From positions 3,490,643-3,554,642 of the forward strand of contig CM057140.1 in the NCBI GenBank assembly GCA_029964075.1: DNA of 64,000 nt, read 5' to 3'. This DNA is from Patiria pectinifera (lineage: Eukaryota > Echinodermata > Asteroidea > Valvatida > Asterinidae). The translations under genes and the position numbers were made by a program. How positions within the stretch are numbered: the first letter of the stretch is position 1; every line of letters starts with the position of its first letter. Under the pieces are notes generated by a model. The model was not told the origin of the DNA, made no database searches, and saw only the letters and a list, made by a program, of their open reading frames with translations. Below are positions 10,717 to 25,600 of the stretch, piece by piece.

Positions 10717-11021
10717 TCTGCTACCGGTTTTTATTTGTATGCCCTTTTGTGCTCAAGCTTTATTCCCATCACGTCAGGGTCACCATTTGTAAAGGAAAAA
10801 ATAAGGACACAAGGGGAGTCCTTAGATTGTGTGTTCTGTGAGCACTGGCTGGGCAGGCGGGATTAACCCTGTTTTATTTCAAATTCAAATGTCCCATCAT
10901 CCTCAGTCGATAACAAGTGGGGAAAATTAGGCCGGTGGAGAGACTGATCATGGTGGAGATCGTTCTGGAAAATACAATAAGGGTAATCATAAATTGAGGG
11001 CAAACAATTCAACATCAAAAT

Positions 11022-11324
11022 CGTCATGGTAATAAATTGGAAGAATAGGAGCCTATTTCCGACACCTCGTGTGGCGTGGCCTATTTTTCGCCCATCCCAA
11101 ACAATTGAAATCTTTACATATGTGGATTCAAACAGTGCAATCAATAACTAGGGATCAATAACTGGGAAAATCACAGGCTTTACAGTTAACAATAAACATT
11201 AAACTGGGTTTAATCTGGAAATAAGCTTGCTCACCATCCGTAACCAGCCGATTCCCGCGGTTGCTATGTCGGTTCGCTGCATTAGTCCGCATGGTGGCGC
11301 TATTGAAATATTCAAGTCGCAACA
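11022..11324 (-). repeat. Right LTR (5' LTR) of the BEL/Pao element
   Basis: This is the partner of 3830-4149. Its minus-strand start (TGTTGCGACTTG) abuts array sequence beginning AAGTCCCTTGAACTAG at 11325, which matches unit 1 at 884. Promoter activity for the polyprotein would lie here, but no TATA box could be assigned with confidence. Confidence 0.85.
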
Positions 11325-11606
11325 AAGTCCCTTGAACTAGTGTTGTACATGTAGTAGGGTACACATTTCCATGAGTGTACGAATACTTTGCAATTTGTTA
11401 TGATGAGTATGAGTACGAGTTCGTACAAGTGTTAGTACCTTGCAATGAGAAAGAGTACTCTTTGGAATACATGTAATTCTTAATTGTATTGTGAATTGGT
11501 TGAGTGTTTAAAGGTTTGCTGAAGGCATATCAATTATCTGTTGTTACTATTTGGCCAACTGGTCTCCATTTTGCCATTTTTTCTTCAACAGCTAAACGTT
11601 GACGCC
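11325..11606 (+). other. Remnant intron and acceptor upstream of GPCR copy 2
   Basis: This is array DNA matching 884-1164 of unit 1, including the acceptor before GCTAAACGTTGACGCC. The donor and noncoding 5' exon that should precede it are absent, because the BEL/Pao element and a local deletion replaced them. Confidence 0.65.
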
Positions 11607-12968
11607 ATGATGACTGCAAGCAACTCGACAACAGAGGACTTGGACGGGTTTCGGGACCCCAGCTTTGCCGTGCTGATGACCCTGGGGGTCATAGGCATTC
11701 TTGGTAATGGCCTCGTCTGCGTGACCATCCTCCGAGCGCGATTCATGCACTCAGTCACCAATTTCATGATCGGGCATTTGGCATTTGCGGACTTTTTAGT
11801 CTGCTTGATGTTCCTGGTGTTTCAAGAGCGTTTTGTTGCGTCGGAAGACCACTTACATCACCCCCTATGTTGTCTTTTCTTCAAAGCCGATGTAGCAGTG
11901 TGGTTTGCGGCCAGCCTGTCCAATGTTTGCTTGGTGTTCGTTACCGTGGAGCGGTACATAGCGATTGTGTATCCGCTGCAATATCCTCGCTACTTGACAA
12001 GTTTTAGGGTGAAAGTGGTGACAGTTGGACTGTGGGCTCTGTCGGCGGCATCTGCGTCGATCAAAGCATTTTTTCCGATCGATATGCAACTAAGTCCTGC
12101 CTGCCGGATTTGACTATCCCAACTACCCTGCTTCACGTACTCTACATCATCAGATTGATACAGTTTGGCGCGCCAGTGCTGTTGATGTTCTTTTGCTACG
12201 GCAAGATCATGGTCAATCTGTACCGAAAAGCGCAACTTCACCGTCATGCTAACAACCACGCCCCTGCTGAAGACTTAAACAGGGCCCAGCGAAAAGTTGC
12301 TCTTCTTTTGTTTTCTGTGGCGGCTATATACGTCGCCAGTTGGTGCACCTTTGCAATCTTTAACAGCTATCTGTATCTATCTAAAGTGAAGGACGTTTTC
12401 CTGCGGCAGATCTTCGACGAGGTTTACCCGATACTGATGGTCCTGAATTCGCTGGTGAATCCGATAATTTACGCTTTCAAGTACAAGGAGTTCCAAAAAG
12501 GCGTGAGGGAGGCAGGCGCGGTTCTAGAACCAATATTTTGGGGGGGCTAGCACGGGTGGATCCAGAATTTTTTCAGGGAGGCTTGCTGAAATGTAGACCG
12601 GTTATTTTTTCCAGACACTTACGCCTCCGAAAAAATCAATAGGGGGGGGGGGGCTCATGCCATATTTTCAATGGGGAGCGCCAATAATATCCTAAAATCA
12701 TTCACACTATATTAACTAATGCATCCTTGACACAACTATTTCTTGAGGGGGAGACCGTTCGCATGTACATCACAATCCTTCTGTTTGCTAATGCAATTTT
12801 TTTTTTTACGGAATTTATTTTGGGGGGGCTACACAAAATTTTGGGGGGGCTACAGCCCCCCCTAGCCCCCCCCCGTAGAACCGCGCCTGGAGGGAGGCCG
12901 TGCTGCCCAGCTGTCTTAAAAGGCAGCACAGGGTTGACGTGGGAAATAACGACATTGAGATGGGGTGA
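11607..12968 (+). pseudogene. Class A GPCR, array copy 2, disrupted
   Basis: This copy is closest to copy 1 and starts at the equivalent ATG. It is open from 11607 through TM4, then a 4-nt deletion near 12084, just before the extracellular loop 2 cysteine, shifts the frame; translation would stop at 12113. The rest of the receptor (loop 2, TM5-TM7, NPIIY) is readable in another frame up to about 12512. There a 377-bp hAT-like element with an 8-bp target duplication interrupts the C-terminal tail, which resumes at 12898 and ends with the expected TGA at 12966. Its 5' noncoding exon is also lost to the BEL/Pao insertion. I see no route to a full-length receptor. Confidence 0.88.
12513..12889. 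mobile_element. hAT-like MITE inside GPCR copy 2
   Basis: The ends are perfect 14-bp terminal inverted repeats: CAGGCGCGGTTCTA at 12513-12526 and its complement at 12876-12889. They are flanked by an exact 8-bp target duplication, GAGGGAGG, at 12505-12512 and 12890-12897. Other array copies hold that octamer once, so the empty site is known. An 8-bp duplication with a CAG-starting end is typical of the hAT superfamily. The 377-bp interior has no coding capacity and is rich in G/C homopolymers. A second TIR-like word (GGGTGGATCCAG near 12555) suggests a composite history. Confidence 0.9.
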
Positions 12969-14704
12969 AAAAAGTTCGTCTTGGTTTCAAGATGGGATTT
13001 TAGATTCAATCCCCTGATGAAATTTCATCCGTAGCACGGTTATCAAGAGGGGGCAGTCTACTCACGCAACAGACATCTGATAAAAGCTAGACACGACATT
13101 TATATGCTTTTAATTTGTGAATTTTATAAGCAAAATAGGCTGCGTCACGTGGCCTATGGATGTAACGTGATAAGCGAACGTCCTGTGGCTTCAAATCACG
13201 CGCATACGATGAACGTTTATGTAATTAACGTATTCCATACGCAGTTCTGGACGGTTTGGGACAGTTTACTGAGTAACAGAGAGGGCGGTTTGGGGCGGCG
13301 CAGGGACTGATAGGTCAATGCACTCAGACGTATTAAATGCATTATGTAAATGCTCAAAACACATCATTTGATACCGAATACATATTTTACCTTTTGTAGA
13401 TCGACTCTTGTTATTTTACGTCTCGAGACAATCATACATTTAAAAAAATGCTTGAAATTGGCAATTAAAATTAAAAACTTAGATCCTTGGAGATGCTATG
13501 CTAAAAATGACACAAGCTTGAAATAAATGCGCATAATTTAAAGTAGCTCATTTCTCCTTCTTTATATTTCTTTCCATTCTGTGTAAGAACATAACTTAAT
13601 TGTGACTGCATTTTTTTTATGACACAGTGATAGTTCTGAGCCTAAGTTTATTTACATCTTTAATTTCAACCCAAAATTTGAAAATTGCTGATGCCTCATC
13701 AACAAACACTGAAGTTACTGCATTTGCTAATGACAACAACACATCTACATGTCAATTACTAGTGACAGGCTTTTAATGACGTGGGCTAGGATATCTACAA
13801 GTTATATGAAGGAAGGCTATTAGTTTTAATCTCTGTTGAGTGATTTCGACAGGTCGGGGTTGTTTTTCGTCAAATAGATAGCCCAAATTCTGAGTCTTAA
13901 TTGTGGTTTTCATAATAAACTGCGACAGTGCAAACACTGTCAATGTTGCCTCTCAAGATTTACCGGTAATAACGCTGAGCCATCCATCAAAACAAAACCG
14001 CACCAATGTTGGCTCAGCCATTTCGCTCGCCAACCCACACCAAAGCACTCACAGAGCGCGCACGGGAAAGAAATAATAGTGGGCTATAGTTGTTCATATG
14101 CCACTGGAACAATAACGGAATCCAAGGACTAAACATAGTTGAATGTCAGTTACCTATTTACAAATCTTCTATTTGATTTTGTGGAGATCTGGTTTCACTT
14201 TGAGGAAATTCAGTTTTCAAGGTAAGTGATTTGTTATATGAGCTTTAACATCTCGTATGTTCTATGTCCCTTCAACCAGTGTTGTAGTTGAGTACATTTC
14301 AATGAGTATGAGTACATTTCTATGAGTATGAGTACTTTGCCATGAGTACAAGTATGAGTACCTTGCAATGAGTATGAGTTACTTTGCAAGAGTACGAGTG
14401 CAATACTTTGCCATGCGTACAAGCACGAATACATGTACCTTGCAATGAGTAATGCAATTGTCCCATGAGTATGAGTACAAGTACACCACATGTACTCATG
14501 ATATGAATACCCAAAGCTTTTAAATCATGAGGCAAAGTTGGAATAATTTTTTGAACTAAGGAATATATTTGAATTGTACTCTTCATTGCCATTGGTTGAA
14601 CAAAAGAATTGACCGGAGTGGGGTCTGAACGTTGGACCTCCAGATTGCCATTCCGGTGCTACATTTTAGCCAAGAAGTCTCTATTTTGCCATTTCTTTTA
14701 ACAG
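12969..14704 (+). other. Spacer between GPCR copies 2 and 3, with 5' exon and intron of copy 3
   Basis: No coding gene is seen. Bases 12969-13860 are the conserved downstream part of the unit. Bases 13860-14221 match the upstream part and end in the splice donor CAAG|GTAAGTGATT (GT at 14222). The intron runs to the acceptor CTTTTAACAG ending at 14704. Bases about 14285-14480 are a GAGTATGAGTAC/CAAGTACGAGTAC low-complexity tract inside the intron. Confidence 0.6.
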
Positions 14705-14719
14705 ATAGACACTGACGCC

Positions 14720-15703
14720 ATGATTGCTATGAGCAACTTGACGACAGAGGACTCAGCAAACCGGATTAGCGACGGCAGCTTTGCCGCGCTGATGATCCTG
14801 GCGGTCATAGGCATTCTGGGTAACGGCCTCGTCTGCGTGACCATCCTCCGAGCGCGATTCATGCACTCGGTCACCAATTTCATGATCGGGCATTTGGCAT
14901 TTGCGGACTTTTTAGTCTGCTTGACGTTCCTGGTGTTTCATGAGCGTTTTGTCGCGTCCGAAGACTACTTGCATGACACTCTACGTTGTCTTTTCTTCAA
15001 AGCCAAGATTGCAGTGTGGTTTGCGGTCAGCCTGTCCAACGTTTGCATGGTGTGTGTTACCGTGGAGCGGTACATAGCGATCCTATACCCGCTGCACTAT
15101 CCTCGCTACTTGTCCAGTTTCAGGGTGAAAGTGGTGACAGTTGGACTGTGGGCTCTGTCGGCGGCATCTGCGTCGAGTACAGCATTTTTTTCGATCGATA
15201 TTCATGAAACCAAGTCCTGCCTGACGAATTTGACAATCCCAACTACCCTGCTTCACGTACTCTACGTCATCAGATTGGCACAGTTCTCTGCGCCAGTGCT
15301 GTTGATGTTCTTTTGCTACGGCAAGATCATGGTCAATCTGTATCGAAAAGCGCAACTTCACCGTCATGCTAACAACCACGCCCCCGCTGACGACTTAAAC
15401 AGGGCCCAGCGAAAAGTTGCTCTTCTTTTGCTTTCTGTGGCGGCTATATACGTCGCCATTTGGTCCTTTATTGCAATCTTTAACAGCTATCTGTATCTAT
15501 CTAAAGTGAAGGACGCTTTCCTGACGCAGATTTTCACCGAGGTTTACCCGATACTGATTGTCCTGAATTCGCTGGTGAATCCGATAATTTACGCTTTCAA
15601 GTACAAGGAGTTCCAAAAAGGCGTGAGGGAGGCCGTGCTGCCCAGCTGTCTTAAAAGGCAGCACAGGGTTGACGTGGGAAATAACGACATTGCGATGGGG
15701 TGA
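14720..15703 (+). CDS. Class A (rhodopsin-like) GPCR, array copy 3
   Basis: This intact receptor has 327 residues in one coding exon. It has the same landmarks as copy 1: GN in TM1, LAFAD in TM2, ERY after TM3, paired cysteines before TM3 and in loop 2, and NPIIY in TM7. TM6 again has Trp without the following Pro (IWSF). Its N-terminus (MIAMSNLTTEDSANRISDG) groups it with copy 4, while loop 2 and TM5 are like copies 1 and 2. Asn6 is in an N-glycosylation sequon. The start is the first ATG after the acceptor at 14704, 15 nt downstream, as in the other copies. The receptor presumably acts at the cell surface; its ligand is unknown. Confidence 0.9.
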   Translation: MIAMSNLTTEDSANRISDGSFAALMILAVIGILGNGLVCVTILRARFMHSVTNFMIGHLAFADFLVCLTFLVFHERFVASEDYLHDTLRCLFFKAKIAVWFAVSLSNVCMVCVTVERYIAILYPLHYPRYLSSFRVKVVTVGLWALSAASASSTAFFSIDIHETKSCLTNLTIPTTLLHVLYVIRLAQFSAPVLLMFFCYGKIMVNLYRKAQLHRHANNHAPADDLNRAQRKVALLLLSVAAIYVAIWSFIAIFNSYLYLSKVKDAFLTQIFTEVYPILIVLNSLVNPIIYAFKYKEFQKGVREAVLPSCLKRQHRVDVGNNDIAMG

Positions 15704-17420
15704 GAAAAGTTCGTCTTGGTTTCAAGAAGTGATTTTAGATTCAATCCCCTGACGAAATTTCATCCGTAGCACGGCTATCAAGAGGGGGCACTCTACTCAC
15801 GCAACAGACATCTGATAAAAGCTAGACACGACATTCATATGCTTTTAAACTGTTGTGAATTTTGTAAGCAAAATAGGCTGCGTCACGCGGCCTATGGATG
15901 TTACCTGATAAGCGAACGTCCTGTGGCTTCAAATCACGCGCATACGATGAACGTTTATGTAATTAACGTATTCCATACGCAGTTCTGGACGGTTTGGGAC
16001 AGTTTACTGAGTAACAGAGAGGGAGGTTTGGGGCGGCGCAGGGACTCATAGGTCAATACACTCAGTCGTATTAAATGCATTTTGTAAATGCTCAAAACAC
16101 ATCATTTGATACCAAATACATACCTTTTGTAGATCGGCTATTGTTATTTTAGTCTCAAGACAATCATACATTTTTAAAAATGCTTGAAATTGGCAATTAA
16201 AATTGAAAACTTAGATCTTCGGAGATGCTATGCTAAAAATGACACAAGCTTTACATAAATGCGCATAATTAAAGTAGCTCATTTCTCCTTCTTTATATTT
16301 CTTTCCATTCTGTGTAAGAACATAACTTAATTGTGACTGCAATTTTTTTTATGACACAGTGATAGCATGAAGTTTGAGCCTAAGTTTATTTACATCTTTA
16401 ATTTCAACCCAACATTGGAAAATTGCTGATACCGCATCAACAGACACTGAAGTTACTGCATTTGCTAATGACAACAACACATCCACATGTCAATTACTAG
16501 TGACAGGCTTTTAATGACGTGGGCTAGGATATCTACAAGTTATATGAAGGAAGGCTATTAGTTTTAATCTCTGTTGAGTGATTTCGACAGGTCGGGGTTG
16601 TTTTTTGTCAAATAGATAGCCCAAATCCCGAGTCTTAATTGTGGTTTTCATAATAAACTGCGACAGTGCAAACACTGTCAATGTTGCCTCCCAAGATCTT
16701 CCGGTAATAACGCTGAGCCATCCATCAAAACAAAACCGCACCAGTATTGGCTCAGCCATTTCGCTCGCCAACCCGCACCAAAGCAGTCACAGAGCGCACA
16801 CGGGAAAGAAATAATAGTGGGCTATAGTTGTTCATATGCCACTGGAACAATAACGGAATCCAAGGACTAAACACAGTTGAATTTCAGTTATCTATTTACA
16901 AATCTTTTATTTGATTTTGTGGAGATCTGGTTTCACTTTGAGGAAATTCAGTTTTCAAGGTAAGTGATTAGTTACATGAGCTTTAATATCTCTTATGTTC
17001 TATGTCCCTTCAACCAGTGTTGTAGTTGAGTACATTTCAATGAGTATGAGTACTTTGCCCTGAGTACAAGTATGAGTACCTTGCAATGAGTATGAGTTAC
17101 TTTGCATGAGTACGAGTGCAATACTTTGCCATGAGTACAAGCACGAGTACATGTACCTTGCAATGAGTAATGCAATTTTCCCATGAGTATGAGTACAAGT
17201 ACACCACATGTACTCATGATATGAATACCCAAAGCTTTTAAATCATGAGGCAAAGTTGGAATTATTTTTTGAACTAAGGAATATATTTGAATTGTACTGT
17301 ACATTGCCATTGGTTGAACAAAAGAATTGACTGGAGTGGGGTCTGAACCTTGGACCTCCAGATTGCCATTCCGTTGCTACTTCTCAGCCAAGACGTCTAC
17401 ATTTTGCAATTTCTTTTCAG
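15704..17420 (+). other. Spacer between GPCR copies 3 and 4, with 5' exon and intron of copy 4
   Basis: No coding gene is seen. The stretch is collinear with 12969-14704 and very similar to it. The noncoding exon ends in CAAG|GTAAGTGATT (GT at 16960) and the intron runs to TTTCTTTTCAG ending at 17420. A GAGTATGAGTAC low-complexity tract occupies about 17030-17215. Confidence 0.6.
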
Positions 17421-17435
17421 ATAAACATTGACGCC

Positions 17436-18416
17436 ATGATAGCTATGAGCAACTTGACGACAGAGGACTCAGCAAACCGGATTAGCGATGGCAGCTTTGC
17501 CACGCTGATGACCCTGGGGGTCATAGGCATTCTGGGTAACGGCCTCGTCTGCGTGACCATCCTCCGAGCGCGATTCATGCACACAGTCACCAATTTCATG
17601 ATCGGGCATTTGGCATTTGCGGACTTTTTAGTCTGCTTGACGTTCCTGGTGTTTCAAGAGCGTTTTGTCGCGTCCGAAGACTACTTGCATGACACTCTAC
17701 GTTGTCTTTTCTTCAAAGCCAAGATTGCAGTGTGGTTTGCGGTCAGCCTGTCCAATGTTTGCATGGTGTGTGTTACCGTGGAGCGGTACATAGCGATCCT
17801 ATACCCGCTGCACTATCCTCGCTACTTGTCCAGTTTCAGGGTGAAAGTGGTGACGGTTGGACTGTGGGCTCTGTCGGCGGTATCTGCGTCGATTCAAATA
17901 TTTATGCCGATGAGCACGACTTTTGAGGCATGCTTTCCAGATGTGACTCCCCGACATACGGCGTTTGACATACTCTTTGCCGTCAAAATTGCACAGTACT
18001 CCGCGCCAGTGCTGCTCTTGTTTGTTTGCTACGGCAAGATCATGGTCAATCTGTACCGAAAAGCTCGACTTCAGCGTCATGCTAACAACCACGCCCCTGC
18101 CAACGACTTAAACAGGGCCCAGCGAAAAGTCGCTCTACTCTTGTTTTCTGTAGCGGCCATATACGTCACCTTTTGGTTCAGCATTTTAATCTTTAACAGC
18201 TATCTGTATCTATCTAAAGTGAAGGATGCTTTCCTGATACAGATCTTCACTGAGATGCCCCAGATACTGATGGTCCTGAATTCGCTGGCAAATCCAATAA
18301 TTTACGCTTTCAAGTACAAGGAGTTCCAAAAGGGCGTGAGGGAGGCTGTGCTGCCCAGCTGTCTTAAAAGGCAGCGCAGGGTTGACGTGGGAAATAACGA
18401 CATTGCGATGGGGTGA
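17436..18416 (+). CDS. Class A (rhodopsin-like) GPCR, array copy 4, divergent loop 2
   Basis: This intact receptor has 326 residues. It is almost identical to copy 3 through TM4, then differs strongly from all other copies over the end of TM4, extracellular loop 2 and the start of TM5 (nt about 17890-17995; for example FEACFPDVTPRHTAFDILF). It returns to near-identity from CYGKIMVNLYRKA onward. The loop 2 cysteine, ERY and NPIIY motifs are kept. TM6 reads FWFSILIF, again without the usual proline. Because the changed block is the part of such receptors that usually contacts ligand, a different ligand preference is a reasonable inference. Confidence 0.9.
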   Translation: MIAMSNLTTEDSANRISDGSFATLMTLGVIGILGNGLVCVTILRARFMHTVTNFMIGHLAFADFLVCLTFLVFQERFVASEDYLHDTLRCLFFKAKIAVWFAVSLSNVCMVCVTVERYIAILYPLHYPRYLSSFRVKVVTVGLWALSAVSASIQIFMPMSTTFEACFPDVTPRHTAFDILFAVKIAQYSAPVLLLFVCYGKIMVNLYRKARLQRHANNHAPANDLNRAQRKVALLLFSVAAIYVTFWFSILIFNSYLYLSKVKDAFLIQIFTEMPQILMVLNSLANPIIYAFKYKEFQKGVREAVLPSCLKRQRRVDVGNNDIAMG

Positions 18417-18528
18417 AAAAAGTTCGTCTTGGTTTCAAGATGGATTTTAGATTCAATCCCCTGATGATGAAACCTGCCTGTAGCAAGGCTACCAAGAGAG
18501 GGCGCTCTACTCACACATGGATTGATAC
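18417..18528. other. Last array-homologous sequence after GPCR copy 4
   Basis: Similarity to the downstream parts of units 1-3 (GTTCGTCTTGGTTTCAAGA, CTCTACTCAC) fades at about 18513, just before the MITE target duplication at 18521. This marks the right edge of the tandem array. Confidence 0.55.
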
Positions 18529-18979
18529 CACAGACATATAAACGCATAGACCGCCAGGTCCTATTTGAAACTACACACGCATTCTGTGATTTCGTGGTGC
18601 CCGACTAAAATCCCAAACAATGGGCAAATTCACCTCTCGGTATAGGGATTTTACACACACCCAAACTATTCCATTAAAAAAATTCTATGAAGTTATTTTT
18701 CGAGTGTATAAAAAATCCCTTGTGTACTTAATATGATTTAGGTAGATTAAAAAACAATAACGTGCACAACTTTTTTCAATCGGATTGTGAGTAAAACACG
18801 TTTTTTTTTTACTCAAAAATTTCTGTTCTGTATGTAAATGTATGTACCGTACTAAGCGCGTATCTGCATTGAACGCGCTTCGCGCAATTACGCGCGCAGT
18901 CAACAAGCGTTTTGCACATACTTTTTCAAATCACAGTTTTACACGCACGACTGGCGGTCTATGCATTTATATGTCTGTG
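18529..18979. mobile_element. hAT-like MITE at the right edge of the GPCR array
   Basis: Terminal inverted repeats of 29 bp, starting CACAGACATATAAA, differ at one position between the ends. The flanking 8-bp target duplication ATTGATAC at 18521-18528 and 18980-18987 is exact. The 451-bp interior is AT-rich and noncoding. An 8-bp duplication suggests the hAT superfamily, though the ends differ from those of the element at 12513. Confidence 0.88.
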
Positions 18980-18987
18980 ATTGATAC

Positions 18988-20149
18988 TGTTCATATAGCG
19001 CCCTCTACTGGTGGTTTTGCTCATGACCTGCATAATGAGGGGAATTAATTGAAAAGCCAGTCCCAACTTATACTAATTATATAGTCAGAACTGTACATTG
19101 TAGTGGAATCTTCAAAAAAAATTTTGGTAAATTTCCAGTGTGCCCTATATAAGTCGCAATATTATTGTGTCGTAGACTGTACGTTTCATTACTTTGCCTG
19201 TAACCATTTTTGCACCGAACTAAAATTTCGATTCAAAGAAAGTAAAGTTTGCTGGCCCGCAACCGAGCAATATTTACAAAAGTGACATAAATCTTGTAAA
19301 ATACCAACAATTGTTGTGCTTGAAATACAAATCGAACTTAAGTTTCATTCACTTTCCATCTTTTTCAAACCACTAATTTGATGCTTTCTTTCCACTAATT
19401 TATTCCCTTTAAAGGGGCACAAAGGTCCTAAAATGTCATGTTTTGGATTGTTTACTTAGCCTATTTCAAACAGCTGGTTGAAAGGAAACCAACCTAATGT
19501 CTCACCGTTCCCGAGAAAAAAACCAAAAAACGCTTGTTTACATCGGACACGACGGAGCACGAATACGTTTTTCGTGTCGTTCTCAGTGTACGATATACAC
19601 GTTGTGTGTCTCGGGAACAGCGGTGACCAATCACCAATGCAAAAATAGTGGTTTCTTCAACGTATGCAAAAGACGAACACTTCACGAATGAAATCACAAC
19701 TAGCATCCAAACAGCTCGAATTTATGGGGTCGCAATTAAGTGGACCCGAAATTCGTTCTCGCACGCATAATACAGGAATTACACAAAAACGCCCGGTTTT
19801 GAAAGGATAGTTGTGTGGATGTTTATATCCTACTTTTAAATGTTATTTCCGATTAAAATCATTTCGTTCAAAGCGCGTTTTGTAGCCCAATCGGGCTGTT
19901 TCAGGACCTAGGGTCCCTCTTTTAAGTAAATATCTGTGAATCAACTTTGAGATAAAATGGAGGTACCAGTGCAGGCATTTCAAGTTACGGGGGTGTTCAT
20001 GTACTTAATATCCTACCCTCTTGACAGGAATGGTGTATCACTCCTAGACAATCGGAGTTTCGAGTTATCCGAATTTGAGTAAATCACAATTTGACCGTAC
20101 GTTTTGTCGGAGCAGTTTCTGTGTGAACTTTCAACATTTGTATACTCAC
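18988..20149. other. Noncoding stretch between the GPCR array and the last seen RIOX2 exon
   Basis: No gene is recognised. RIOX2 C-terminal exons were looked for here on the minus strand and not found. About 19406-19925 may be a degenerate MITE: the left end TTTAAAGGGGCACAAAGGTCC resembles the complement of the right end near 19895-19925, but with several mismatches. A short cysteine-containing plus-strand frame at 19103-19285 shows no recognisable domain. Confidence 0.35.
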
Positions 20150-25452
<5,303 letters not shown>

Positions 25453-25600
25453 TTTGGAACAAAACGAACACGTGTGCGCGCGGTATAGTACGGTGTTTTG
25501 AAAGGGCGCCACCATCGACGAATTGGGGCAAAATTGAACATGCAGGCAGCATTTTGGTCAGCATGCGCACAACAGAAACAAAATTACAGCTCTGCTAAAA
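25453..25600 (-). promoter_or_regulatory. RIOX2 5' UTR and probable promoter
   Basis: This is the sequence immediately upstream of the RIOX2 ATG. It is GC-richer than its surroundings, lacks a clear TATA box, and contains GCATGCGCAC near 25561-25570, similar to NRF-1 sites found in many housekeeping promoters. The transcription start cannot be placed. Confidence 0.35.

Larger units (their letters stand above)
3830..11324 (-). mobile_element. BEL/Pao-type LTR retrotransposon, degenerate, minus strand
   Basis: Two direct repeats, 3830-4149 and 11022-11324, bound a region coding on the minus strand for Gag, protease, reverse transcriptase, RNase H and integrase, in BEL/Pao order. Read on the minus strand, the LTRs begin TGTTGCGAC; the left LTR ends CATGACA and the right one is mutated to CATGACG. 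The LTRs differ by substitutions and by small indels, including short insertions in the left copy, so the insertion is not recent. The integrase part is frameshifted. No matching target duplication is seen at the ends. Compared with the other units, about 190 bp of host sequence, including the noncoding 5' exon of GPCR copy 2, is missing at the insertion point. Confidence 0.88.

Noticed and set aside
13104..13310. A 68-70 codon frame after the GPCRs, similar in two units (also 15839-16051)
   Set aside because: The similarity is at DNA level across the whole recent unit. Unit 1 does not keep the frame, and no domain is seen.
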